From contig NZ_KZ454944.1 of the NCBI RefSeq assembly GCF_002797415.1, forward strand, positions 1,816,665 to 1,880,664: a stretch of DNA of 64,000 bases, read 5' to 3'. The notes under the pieces are model-generated. The model worked only from the letters and a program-made list of their open reading frames with translations, made no database searches and was not told the origin of the DNA. Source of the DNA: Bacillus alkalisoli (GTDB lineage Bacteria > Bacillota > Bacilli > Bacillales > Bacillaceae_I). Shown here in pieces: positions 49,153-57,245 of the stretch; position 1 is the stretch's first letter, and each line of letters starts with the position of its first letter. The position numbers and the translations under genes were made by a program.

Positions 49153-49581
49153 ATGAGTAAAAGAGTATTATTCATTGTTATATCTGTAATAGTAGTAGCT
49201 GTTGTAAGTAGTTTATTTATTATCCAAGGAAGAGAGATTACATATCGAGAGGCTTTAGAGGAATTTTTTCCGAATGGCAAAATAGACGAAATATATATTT
49301 TACATCTTAATCCCGATGAACACTTACATGTTAAGATTACGGACGAAAATGAAATCTCTAGATTAGTAGATGAACTTTCTAATGTTAAATTAAAAAAGAT
49401 TTCTAATGGAAGATTAGGACTGCTTAACTATTATGTTACATTAACTTCCAATTCGGAGTCATTACAAATGGTAGTCACTGATGTCGGATATATACAAATA
49501 AGAGATAAAGATTATAAAATAATAGGCGATAATTTATTAGAGAAAGTAATTAGTAATCTAGAAATGGAACCACTATTTTAA
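49153..49581 (+). CDS. Secreted or anchored small protein, DUF5301-like
   Basis: A 142-residue protein with an N-terminal hydrophobic segment (VLFIVISVIVVAVVSSLFII) and an extracellular domain: EALEEFFPNGKIDEIYILHLN, KITDENEISRLVDELSNVKLKKISN, YYVTLTSNSESLQMVVTDVGYIQIRDKDYKII. The pattern resembles DUF5301-type Bacillus proteins of unknown role. AGGGGGAATTTTATG supports the start. It lies between sites 5 and 6. Confidence 0.65.
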   Translation: MSKRVLFIVISVIVVAVVSSLFIIQGREITYREALEEFFPNGKIDEIYILHLNPDEHLHVKITDENEISRLVDELSNVKLKKISNGRLGLLNYYVTLTSNSESLQMVVTDVGYIQIRDKDYKIIGDNLLEKVISNLEMEPLF

Positions 49582-49672
49582 ATTTTTTTCTTTTTTTAAA
49601 TGGCACTGTTAAAGGTTAGTAATTGTATAAATTCCCACTCGAAAAACCCCCAACTTTGGTTGTCAATTTCCT

Positions 49673-49730
49673 ATTAAACAAACGGGTGCAAATCTTCAAG
49701 AAGGAGATTAGCTTCTTTCTGTTGAAGTTA
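49673..49730 (+). repeat. Cassette-type intergenic site 6
   Basis: AAACAAACGGGTGCAAATCT, TCAAGAAGGAGATTAGCTTCTTTC and GTTGAAGTTAAGGAACAG follow site 1 base for base in long stretches. The next 350 bases hold no gene, only two hairpins (near 49779 and 49931). Confidence 0.65.
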
Positions 49731-49930
49731 AGGAACAGAAGAGTATAAGAAAACTAAATGGGTGCTTTACTTAAAATAACAGGAACAGTTATTAATGCGG
49801 CTGCTCCTGTTTATTTAATTGTAATTTCGGAGGAAATACATTGAAGCAAAACGAAGCAGGACAATTTTCAGAACCGTTTATCCAATCACTCCTAATAACT
49901 TGGATAAACAATTGATTCAGGCTATTGGAA

Positions 49931-49977
49931 CAGTCCCCCAGTTTGGTAAAGCTATACTCTACTGGGGGGCAGTCACC
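49931..49977. repeat. CCCCCAGT..ACTGGGGG hairpin
   Basis: CAGTCCCCCAGT pairs with ACTGGGGGGCAG around TTGGTAAAGCTATACTCT. It is of the same CCCC/GGGG type as 15093 and lies in a geneless stretch. Confidence 0.6.
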
Positions 49978-50089
49978 GCTTTCGGGGAATGGATACATGT
50001 AATCAAAGTATTACTCTGCCATTATGATGGTTTAGGACAGCGGTGAACCTATTCCAATGAAGCCTATAATGATAAGGGGAGTTTATCAG

Positions 50090-50644
50090 ATGTCTAATCC
50101 GTTTGATTGTATTACTGAATTTATTTTTGTGGAAAACTCAGTTTCTCCAGCAGATGTAATATTGGTTCCTGGTGCAAATCATCCTCCATTAATGGAGAAG
50201 GCTGCAGACTTGTATAAGCAAGGAATGGCTCCTTATATACTTCCTTCTGGCGGATATAAACAGCATGTCGGAACCACTGAGTGGGAGTATTTACGAAAAA
50301 TTGGTATGGAAAATGGAATACCTGAAGAAGCAATTTTAAAAGAAGATAAGGCACAACATACATTAGAAAATGCTCGTTTATCGTTAGAAGTTCTTCATAG
50401 GAAGAGTATAGTTCCGAGAAAAGCGATTGTGGTTTGTAAAGCAGGGCATGCTCGCCGTTCACTATTATGCTATCAGGCTGAATTTCCAATAGATTGTGAG
50501 TTCTTCGTTTCACCTTGTGTTGATAGATATGGAATAACAAAGGAAAACTGGTTTCTATCAGAAGTAGGCATTAAACGTGTAATGGATGAAGTTAAGAAAA
50601 TTGGTACATATTTCGGTGAAATAATTCCTAGTTGGACTAAATAA
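50090..50644 (+). CDS. YdcF/DUF218 family protein
   Basis: A 184-residue protein with the DUF218 (YdcF, SanA/ElyC-like) pattern: VILVPGANHPPLMEKAADLYKQGMAPYILPSGG, EEAILKEDKAQHTLENARLSLEVL, and VVCKAGHARRSLLCYQAEFP. It lacks the membrane helix of ElyC, so it is a soluble version. The role is unknown; relatives touch envelope polysaccharide metabolism or bind a nucleotide-like ligand. I chose ATG at 50090 with AAGGGGAG upstream; an ATG at 50057 would add 11 residues without a site. Confidence 0.85.
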   Translation: MSNPFDCITEFIFVENSVSPADVILVPGANHPPLMEKAADLYKQGMAPYILPSGGYKQHVGTTEWEYLRKIGMENGIPEEAILKEDKAQHTLENARLSLEVLHRKSIVPRKAIVVCKAGHARRSLLCYQAEFPIDCEFFVSPCVDRYGITKENWFLSEVGIKRVMDEVKKIGTYFGEIIPSWTK

Positions 50645-50660
50645 TTACTTGGTTATTGCC

Positions 50661-50700
50661 GCAAACGGGCGCAATCCTTAAATAAAGAGAAACCTTAATT
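50661..50700 (+). repeat. Cassette-type intergenic site 7
   Basis: GCAAACGGGCGCAATCCTTA and AAATAAAGAGAAACCTTAAT: the AAACGGGYGC block is conserved and the rest is diverged. Confidence 0.45.
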
Positions 50701-50775
50701 TGGCCAAATGCGTAATAAAAAGGTACTTCTAAATCAGTGCCTTCGATTTAATTTGATTATGATGGAGTGTTGAAA

Positions 50776-51630
50776 ATGGAATTTAAAGTTTATGATAATG
50801 CTCATGATTTTGAGAAGAAGATAGAGTCTTTTTTATTGGAAAAGGAAGATGTATTCAGTCTTTTTTACGGTGTACTGCAAGCGATTAAAGCTGGTAATTA
50901 TGAGAATCCATTTATGGCGACAATCGAGGAAGATGGAAGTGTGTTAGCCTTTCTCCAAATGACACCCCCGCATCCGTTAAATCTTATTTTTGTCGATGAA
51001 AACCGTTTAGAAGAAATAATAGATTTCTTCATAAGAAATATAGTCGAACTTGAAATTGACTTTCGTTCAATTATCAGTCTGAAAGAGTGGGCATACAAAG
51101 TCGCGAAGAAGTGGGAAGTTAAAACCGGTAAGGCTCATCAACTCCTTATGGACCAGGGTTTGTACCGTTTAAATACGGTGAATGAAACGCTTGTACATAG
51201 TCCCGGTTCATGGCGTTATGCGGAAGAATGTGATTCTGCACTTATCGAGAAGTGGTACAACTCATTTGAAAAGGATGCCAGACTGCCGATCTCGCCAATT
51301 GAACAAGTGAAAAAACGTGTTGCAATGTTTCTAAAGGAACAAGAGGTCTTTGTTTGGGAGGATAAAGGAAAGATCGTATCTATGATGAAGAAGTCACGTC
51401 CTACAAAGAACGGTGTAACCGTTAGTTTAGTGTTTACGCCAAAAGAAGAACGCAAAAAAGGATTTGCTCGGACGCTTGTTACAGCGGTATCAAGAGAACT
51501 ACTTAAAGACTTCAACTTTTGCGTTTTGTACACAGATATGATGAATCCGACATCAAATAAGATCTATAAGGAAATTGGCTATGAAAGGATTGCAGACTCT
51601 GTTCATCTCGGTTTTGATAAAGGCGAATAA
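50776..51630 (+). CDS. GNAT family N-acetyltransferase, two-module
   Basis: A 284-residue protein with a degenerate N-terminal GNAT-like half (FSLFYGVLQAIKAGNYENPFMATIEEDGSVLAFLQMTPP) and a C-terminal complete GNAT module (EVFVWEDKGKIVSMMKKSRP, VSLVFTPKEERKKGFARTLVTAVSRELL, CVLYTDMMNPTSNKIYKEIGYERIADSV). The acetyl-CoA loop is KKGFAR. The substrate is unknown. GGAG lies 8 bases before the ATG; two upstream codons (GTG 50767, TTG 50770) are less likely. A terminator follows, with the ACGCGT stem. Confidence 0.85.
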   Translation: MEFKVYDNAHDFEKKIESFLLEKEDVFSLFYGVLQAIKAGNYENPFMATIEEDGSVLAFLQMTPPHPLNLIFVDENRLEEIIDFFIRNIVELEIDFRSIISLKEWAYKVAKKWEVKTGKAHQLLMDQGLYRLNTVNETLVHSPGSWRYAEECDSALIEKWYNSFEKDARLPISPIEQVKKRVAMFLKEQEVFVWEDKGKIVSMMKKSRPTKNGVTVSLVFTPKEERKKGFARTLVTAVSRELLKDFNFCVLYTDMMNPTSNKIYKEIGYERIADSVHLGFDKGE

Positions 51631-51677
51631 TTCAGTTTCAATAACTAATAAATATCAAATCGGATCTTCCATTATCG

Positions 51678-51706
51678 GACGCGTTTATTTCATGACGCGT
51701 CTTTTT
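51678..51706 (+). terminator. Terminator of the GNAT gene
   Basis: GGACGCGT pairs with ACGCGTC over TTATTTCATG, followed by TTTTTG. Confidence 0.85.
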
Positions 51707-51839
51707 GTTATTTAGGACGTTAATCTTGATTCAGCGAAGAAGAACACCAGAACTACTTGCTTCACAGTACAAATATACCGTTCAATAGAAAAAGCATTTT
51801 CCACAATCGGGGACTAAATGTATAAATATAAAAATGACA

Positions 51840-51852
51840 AAAAAAGTATTTT
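51840..51852 (+). promoter_or_regulatory. Candidate ComK AT-box upstream of comK
   Basis: AAAAAAGTATTTT fits AAAA-N5-TTTT, the ComK half-box. ComK boxes normally come in pairs and I see only one clean copy, so autoregulation is possible but not assured. The same block TATTTTACCGTCTA recurs at 45959, away from comK. Confidence 0.35.
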
Positions 51853-52013
51853 ACCGTCTATAGACTGTTCCACCACCGTATAAACGTATAGATAATTATG
51901 GTAAAGAGGTTGTCACTAAATGGAATATTTAGTCGATTATTCCAAAACTTCCTTGCCATTACAACCTTTTTTCTTTTATATTCTGAAATCTAAAATATTA
52001 AAGGGGATAACCT

Positions 52014-52523
52014 ATGGACATTATCACGGAATACAAGATCAATCCACAAACGATTGCAATGCTACCAAACTTTCATCCAATCTACCAGACGAAAATCATC
52101 GAGGAAGAAAGTATTTATGTTACAGAGGAAAGAATAGACTCCATTCTAAACAGAAACTGTTTAGAATACGGTGCATCTATTACAGGTAGAAGAGAAGCAA
52201 TTATTCACAAAACTAACTACGTACAAAAAACACCAATCTTAATCTCTGAAACACTTAAATTAATCATTTTCCCAACACACTCCCCAGAAAACATGAACTG
52301 TGCATGGTTCATGTATCATCAAATAAAGCGGGTAACACCAATAGATAAAAATCGCTGTGAAATCGTCATGCATAACACGACAAAACTTGAGGCTCAAGTT
52401 TCCTACCAAGCACTGCTACAACAAATCCATAAATCAGCTGTGATTTTCTCGCTATTTTGTACCGAACAGACAATCAACTTTTCCTTCGAGGTGAAGGGAA
52501 GAAATAAGATGCCTACTAGATAA
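52014..52523 (+). CDS. comK: Competence transcription factor ComK
   Basis: A 169-residue ComK: EYKINPQTIAMLPNFHPIYQTKIIEEESIYVTEERIDSILNRNCLEYGASITGRREA, then KTPILISETLKLIIFPTHSPENMNCAWFMYHQIKRVTP and the sheet NTTKLEAQVSYQALLQQIHKSAVI. The GAS-GR and FPT-SP stretches and NCAW (QCGW in B. subtilis) are the family marks. ComK binds paired A/T boxes and turns on DNA uptake and recombination genes. It is about 20 residues shorter at the C-terminus than the B. subtilis protein, which is common outside the subtilis group. AAAGGGGATAACC precedes the ATG. It stands alone. Confidence 0.9.
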   Translation: MDIITEYKINPQTIAMLPNFHPIYQTKIIEEESIYVTEERIDSILNRNCLEYGASITGRREAIIHKTNYVQKTPILISETLKLIIFPTHSPENMNCAWFMYHQIKRVTPIDKNRCEIVMHNTTKLEAQVSYQALLQQIHKSAVIFSLFCTEQTINFSFEVKGRNKMPTR

Positions 52524-52622
52524 TTAAAAATATTTTCATCAAATACACGCAAATACCGTCTACTGACTGTGTAACCCCCTTTTTCCTACCATGATAATTG
52601 TGGAAACAGGGGTAATGGTACA

Positions 52623-52895
52623 ATGAGAAAGACTACCATTTTAGGTGAAACGATTGGTGAATCCATTCGAGAAATACGAAAAGCACAAAAAAGAACCATC
52701 GAAGAATTGGCTGATGCAGCGGGTATAAATGATAAATTCTTAGGAGAGATTGAGAGAGGAGAAAAAGAAGCTTCTGTTATGACCATAATGAAGATTGCTA
52801 GAGGACTGGATTTAAAAGATCCGCTAGAACTACTAATAAATGCAGTCAAAAAAGTTTTCCCTACAATAAAAAAAGGTAATCAAGGTGAGGAGTAA
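52623..52895 (+). CDS. XRE-family helix-turn-helix regulator
   Basis: A 90-residue regulator that is essentially one Cro/C1-type HTH: ETIGESIREIRKAQKRTIEELADAAGINDKFLGEIERGEKEASVMTIMKIARGLDL. The short C-terminal helix (PLELLINAVKKVFPTIKKG) may aid dimerisation. ACAGGGGTAATG lies upstream. It is found 100 bp after comK on the same strand, and its target is unknown; comK is an obvious candidate. Confidence 0.85.
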   Translation: MRKTTILGETIGESIREIRKAQKRTIEELADAAGINDKFLGEIERGEKEASVMTIMKIARGLDLKDPLELLINAVKKVFPTIKKGNQGEE

Positions 52896-52934
52896 TAGTA
52901 ACACAACCAATAAGAATTATGAATAGTATTGGGA

Positions 52935-52976
52935 AGTGTTACATGTCTGTAAAGTGGAAAAGTAACCTGTCTCATG
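52935..52976. repeat. GTTACATGTCTGTAAA element, copy 2
   Basis: GTGTTACATGTCTGTAAAGT and GGAAAAGTAACCTGTCTCAT repeat the sequence at 36251. There is no gene between 52896 and 53233. Confidence 0.55.
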
Positions 52977-53054
52977 ATTGATTTTCTCGAACTCAAACTT
53001 AACATTTTCAAGTAAGAACCGTATATATAGATGCTGGGAATATCAGCAGTGTAT

Positions 53055-53083
53055 AAGCTTACCATTGATGGTAGGCTTTTTTT
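53055..53083 (+). terminator. Intrinsic terminator
   Basis: AAGCTTACCAT pairs with ATGGTAGGCTT, followed by a T run. It ends transcription before the NERD gene. Confidence 0.8.
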
Positions 53084-53233
53084 GTTGCTCTAGATAAAGA
53101 AAATTATACAAACTAACATGAGTTCTGTGTCGAATAAAAGTATTTCTATTACAATAATATTGTAAAAAAATGAAGGGAAAAAGAAAAAAATGTCAAATAG
53201 AATACTAGAACACATTACTAGTTGGAGGTTTAA

Positions 53234-54016
53234 ATGATGGAAATGTATATTTTTCCGATTCTAGTAATCGGTTTGATTATTTGGGTAAAGAAAAATCAAT
53301 CAAAATGGTACGGGGCAATAGGAGAGAGAAGAGTAAGGAAAGAAATAGAAAAACTCGAAAGACGATATCCTGGCACTTATCATTCCTATCATGATCTATA
53401 TATTCCTATATCCGATGGTACGTACTCTCAAATTGACCACCTAATCATTTCTGAATACGGACTGTTTGTACTAGAAACAAAGTTTTATGATGGCTGGATA
53501 TTCGGATCGGAAAATCAAAAAAATTGGACTCAAGTAATCTATAAAAGAAAGGAAAAATTCCTAAACCCTATTTGGCAAAACAAAGGCCACATTCGTGCGT
53601 TAAAAGAATTGTTAGGTGAAGAGGGAGAAAATATCCCGACACACTCTATCATTGTTTTCTTTAAAACGGCAACTTTTAAAAATAGTATGAAGTTTGAACA
53701 AGCAGATGTTATTTATTTGCGAGATCTTATGAACACTATAACATTAAAAAACACAAAAATAGTCAATACACCAACGGTTGAATCAATTTCAAGAAAATTA
53801 TCTGAAATACAAGAAGCTGGCACTAAAGATAAAAAAACGATAGCAAAACAACATGTAAAAAACATTAAAGCTAAACAGTCATCAATTAAGCAAAAAGTGA
53901 ACCAAAACATTTGCCCAAGATGTGGAGAAGAACTAAAACTTAGAAATGGAAAATACGGCAAGTTCAAAGGATGTAATAATTTTCCGAAATGTAGGTTTGT
54001 GGAGAAGGGGGCTTAG
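53234..54016 (+). CDS. Membrane-anchored NERD protein with topoisomerase-type zinc ribbon
   Basis: A 260-residue protein. One N-terminal membrane helix (MYIFPILVIGLIIWV) is followed by a NERD domain (about 28-150: GAIGERRVRKEIEKLERR, YSQIDHLIISEYGLFVLETKFYDGWIFGS with the D and E-x-K site) and a C4 zinc ribbon of the topoisomerase type at the end (CPRCGEELKLRNGKYGKFKGCNNFPKCRF). It is probably a DNA-binding or DNA-cutting protein facing the cytosol. TTGGAGG precedes the double ATG. It starts the nuclease-rich region that extends to the window end. Confidence 0.9.
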   Translation: MMEMYIFPILVIGLIIWVKKNQSKWYGAIGERRVRKEIEKLERRYPGTYHSYHDLYIPISDGTYSQIDHLIISEYGLFVLETKFYDGWIFGSENQKNWTQVIYKRKEKFLNPIWQNKGHIRALKELLGEEGENIPTHSIIVFFKTATFKNSMKFEQADVIYLRDLMNTITLKNTKIVNTPTVESISRKLSEIQEAGTKDKKTIAKQHVKNIKAKQSSIKQKVNQNICPRCGEELKLRNGKYGKFKGCNNFPKCRFVEKGA

Positions 54017-54139
54017 ACAGGCCATTTGCTGTATTATTGAGTTTTGTTGCGTTATAGCATAAGCATCTCTAAGTAGTAAAGTCTGATAAGGTACGATTCT
54101 ATTACCCATACTGGAGGGAATTGTATCGTACCTAATCTA

Positions 54140-54739
54140 TTACATACTAATTGTATCTGTCGATTCACTTTTAAACGGTTTGTATTCAATTGTTTTAGCA
54201 ATTGGACTTTTGTAGTTAATCCACATTTCTACAAGTTCCAATCCATCTATTAGGTCAATGTTCAATCCTTCTGCATAAATCTTAGCATTATTAGTAAAAC
54301 CTGAAGTTGAAACAACATATGCTTTGGATGCATTTTGTTTAATCATATTAGAATGTATGATTGCAATTGGCTCATAATCAATATCTTGACGTTCACATTT
54401 CACTTGTCCTATTACTTTTCCATCCCCTATACCATGCTCTATATCAACTCCAAAATCACCGGAGCTCTTTGTGACAAATGAGTCAAAACCATACTTATGC
54501 TTTAATACATCAGCAATAAAGTGTTCAAAATCTAATGGATTACTTTTGAGAAAAGCCGAGGAGTATCGTTTTTCTTCTACTTCATTACAAAATCTTTGAT
54601 AGAGCCCCAAAGCAATAGTTCTTTTAAACTCATCCTTTAATAATAATTCCTTATTAAAGTGATCTTCTTTTAAACTTTTACTACTTTTCCATTGGTATAT
54701 TAATAGTCCTGCAAGTATCGCTATAATTAAATATTCCAT
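54140..54739 (-). CDS. Membrane-anchored Mrr-type restriction endonuclease-like protein
   Basis: A 199-residue protein with one N-terminal membrane helix (EYLIIAILAGLLIYQW) and a C-terminal Mrr_cat domain: NPLDFEHFIADVLKHKYGFDSFVTKSSGDFGVDIEHGIGDGKVIGQVKCERQDI. GDFGVD and Q-x-K are the PD-(D/E)XK nuclease motif. The end AYVVSTSGFTNNAKIYAEGLNIDLIDG is also of the Mrr type. Mrr enzymes cut modified DNA, which fits a defence role. The neighbouring NERD gene is convergent. The region 54740-55227 holds no gene apart from the dyad at 55109. Confidence 0.88.
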   Translation of the reverse strand: MEYLIIAILAGLLIYQWKSSKSLKEDHFNKELLLKDEFKRTIALGLYQRFCNEVEEKRYSSAFLKSNPLDFEHFIADVLKHKYGFDSFVTKSSGDFGVDIEHGIGDGKVIGQVKCERQDIDYEPIAIIHSNMIKQNASKAYVVSTSGFTNNAKIYAEGLNIDLIDGLELVEMWINYKSPIAKTIEYKPFKSESTDTISM

Positions 54740-55108
54740 TAAAATATATCACCTCAGATTTAATCATTATCAATAAAACAGAAAATTATACTAAACAATT
54801 GGTAGGGAACACATTTTATTTACTTATGACATAGACCACTTGCTTCCAAAGAACGACACAAAGAAAAGAACAAAAAGAAATAACCCTCAAATAAATTGAA
54901 AACGACCTCTTTATAAGCACAATATAAGTACGTTGCCTGCCCCATGCTGCGCTAATATCTTAAAACCGCGGAGTTCAGCCACCGTAATTAAAATCTAATG
55001 ACGAATTCTTGGTCTTGATTTGTCTTTCTTTGTCGAAAAGAACAAATTTTAGGAGAATGATAGTAAAATAACAATATATGGATTAAAAATAATCGTCGAG
55101 ACAAACAT

Positions 55109-55161
55109 ATCTATATATGATGTAATGGTTCCATAATTAGAAACATACATCATATATAGAT
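55109..55161. repeat. 16-bp perfect dyad before the GIY-YIG gene
   Basis: ATCTATATATGATGTA (55109-55124) and TACATCATATATAGAT (55146-55161) are exact inverted copies, 21 bp apart. There is no T run. It is about 65 bp upstream of the next start and may be an operator or a recombination-related site. Confidence 0.75.
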
Positions 55162-55227
55162 GAGTAATTGCGTTACATGGCGTTAGATTCTCAGTTAAAC
55201 TAAATTAAAAGAAAGGATGTTTGGAGA

Positions 55228-56850
55228 ATGAGAAAATTACCTAGGTACTTATCAACAACTTTCATTGCTATTTTATTTGCAGGTTGGTGGTTGTATGGGA
55301 TACCACTTATTGTCGGTATAATTCTGTTGTTTGTACGTAATAAAAAAGAAAAAGCAATAAAAAAGGAATGGGAAGAAAGTGGCTTTGACAATTTAGAGGA
55401 AGTGAAGTCTCAATATGAAGAAGCGGAAGTAAAATTACAGGATGTAAAAACCACACTAACTAGTAAAGAGCAGGAACTACAGCAATTAAATAAAAAAATC
55501 GAGGAAAATAATGAACTAGTAAGTAAAATTAACAACTTTGATAATACTATTTCAAATTATAATGAGCAAATCATTGCACTAACGACAGAACTTTCCGAAC
55601 TAGAGGAAACAAAAAAACGTTTTATTGATGAAAATGAAAAAGTGTTGCTTCTTAAAGATGAGGCTGTTAAGACAGAAAAACAACTTATCAAACATCAAAA
55701 GCTAATTGAAAAGTATAAAGTAGAAATAGAAGGAATCAAGCAACTAGTTGAAAATTTCCCTAATGCAATTAACTACTCATATATAGAGCAACAACTACTG
55801 GAGCTTGACAATCAGCTCGAAGACGGTTATCTACATACTATTGTTGAGTTAGACCTTCATCATAAAGCTTCTAAAGAACTTAGAAAAGAAATGAATGGTA
55901 ACAATAAATTAATTAAGAAATTGTTAAAAGATTATCAATCCCGTTATACATCTAAAGCAAACAGAACAATATACGATTTAATGGTCATAGGCCTTCAAGC
56001 AGAACTACAAAACATATTATATACGTTGAGTTATACGAACTTGGATAAAGCACTAAATAATTCTAAAGAGTTAATTGAAAAATATCTTACTATATGCGGA
56101 AATGGAAATGCCTCCATACTCCCTACTATTACACGATTCTTAGCAGAACTAGAGCCATTATTCCGAAATGCGATTCAAATCGAATATAAATACCATATTC
56201 AAAAGGAAAAAGAAAAAGAGGAACAAAAGCTAATTAAAGAGCAAATGCGTCAAGAAGCGGAAGAACGTCGATTACTTGAGCAAGAGCGGAAAAAGATAGA
56301 ACTAGAAGGAGAAAAATATTTAGCAGAAATCAATAAGAATAAAGAGTTGCTATCACAAGAGCAAGACCAAGAAAAAATACTGGCATTGCAACTAAGATTA
56401 ACAGAATTAGAAGAGCAGTTTAGCAATATTGAGGAACAGAAAGAAGAAATCCTGAAGAGAGCCAATGGAAGAGCAGGATATGTTTACGTAATTTCTAACT
56501 TAGGTTCATTCGGAGATAGAACATTTAAAATAGGTATGACTCGAAGGTTAAACCCGTTAGACAGAATTGATGAGTTAGGAAATGCATCTGTACCTTTCAG
56601 GTTTGACATACATGCAATGGTGTTTAGTGATAATGCAGTTGATTTAGAACAAAAGATTCATAATCACTTAGAAAAAAGCAGGATCAATAAAGTAAATTTA
56701 AGAAAAGAATTCTTTAACATTGACGTATTTGAGCTACAAGAAATTGTTCAAGAAATTGATCCTACAGTAGAATTTACCACTACTATGAAAGCGGAAGAAT
56801 ATCGTCAAAGTCTCAGCTTAGTAACAGAAGAACTAGAAACGACTTTATAA
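55228..56850 (+). CDS. DUF4041/GIY-YIG nuclease with long coiled coil
   Basis: A 540-residue protein. Two short N-terminal membrane segments (FIAILFAGWWLYGIPLIVGIILLFV) are followed by a coiled coil to about residue 150, then the DUF4041 helical core (INYSYIEQQLLELDNQLEDGYLHTIVELD, YTSKANRTIYDLMVIGLQAELQNILYTL), a second coiled coil (about 330-410), and a C-terminal GIY-YIG nuclease of the T5orf172/MUG113 type (GYVYVISNLGSFGDRTFKIGMTRRLNPLDRI, EQKIHNHLEKSRINKVNLRKEFF). This architecture occurs in phages and defence islands. Membrane anchoring is unusual. AAAGGATG lies before the ATG. A terminator follows, so it is monocistronic. Confidence 0.88.
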   Translation: MRKLPRYLSTTFIAILFAGWWLYGIPLIVGIILLFVRNKKEKAIKKEWEESGFDNLEEVKSQYEEAEVKLQDVKTTLTSKEQELQQLNKKIEENNELVSKINNFDNTISNYNEQIIALTTELSELEETKKRFIDENEKVLLLKDEAVKTEKQLIKHQKLIEKYKVEIEGIKQLVENFPNAINYSYIEQQLLELDNQLEDGYLHTIVELDLHHKASKELRKEMNGNNKLIKKLLKDYQSRYTSKANRTIYDLMVIGLQAELQNILYTLSYTNLDKALNNSKELIEKYLTICGNGNASILPTITRFLAELEPLFRNAIQIEYKYHIQKEKEKEEQKLIKEQMRQEAEERRLLEQERKKIELEGEKYLAEINKNKELLSQEQDQEKILALQLRLTELEEQFSNIEEQKEEILKRANGRAGYVYVISNLGSFGDRTFKIGMTRRLNPLDRIDELGNASVPFRFDIHAMVFSDNAVDLEQKIHNHLEKSRINKVNLRKEFFNIDVFELQEIVQEIDPTVEFTTTMKAEEYRQSLSLVTEELETTL

Positions 56851-57007
56851 ATTATCCTTAAAGGTCAACAACCTATAAGATAATGTTACAACGTATTTTG
56901 AATTCAGTATCTCTATTCTTAGATGAAAGGCAGAGCATTTTAAATAGTCATTAATACATGGGAATAAATTAAAGTGAATTTTTGAGCTACAGCTTGAATA
57001 GGTTTTG

Positions 57008-57055
57008 GTGTTTAACAACTGTCCATTTAAACAGATGTTAAACACTTTTTTATTT
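57008..57055 (+). terminator. Terminator after the GIY-YIG gene
   Basis: GTGTTTAACA pairs with TGTTAAACAC around ACTGTCCATTTAAACAGA (itself a small stem), followed by TTTTTTATTT. Confidence 0.85.
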
Positions 57056-57245
57056 AGCCTAGAAAAACAGTTCAAAAGGACAAAGATTAGCTTGATATGT
57101 GACTAATCACCTTCGAATGAAAAAGAAAAATGATTTAGTAAAAGATGTTCAACTCATATTAGGCCGAAATTACCAAAATAGATACCTAGCCTGTAAAATT
57201 ATGTTGTATAATAGGGAAAAATAAACATTTTTGGAGCGGACAATT

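Noticed and set aside
49792-49998. 68-residue minus-strand protein
   Set aside because: It covers the CCCC/GGGG hairpin at 49931 and lacks a ribosome site and protein-like pattern.
50121-50540. 139-residue minus-strand protein
   Set aside because: It is fully antisense to the DUF218 gene, which has clear family motifs.
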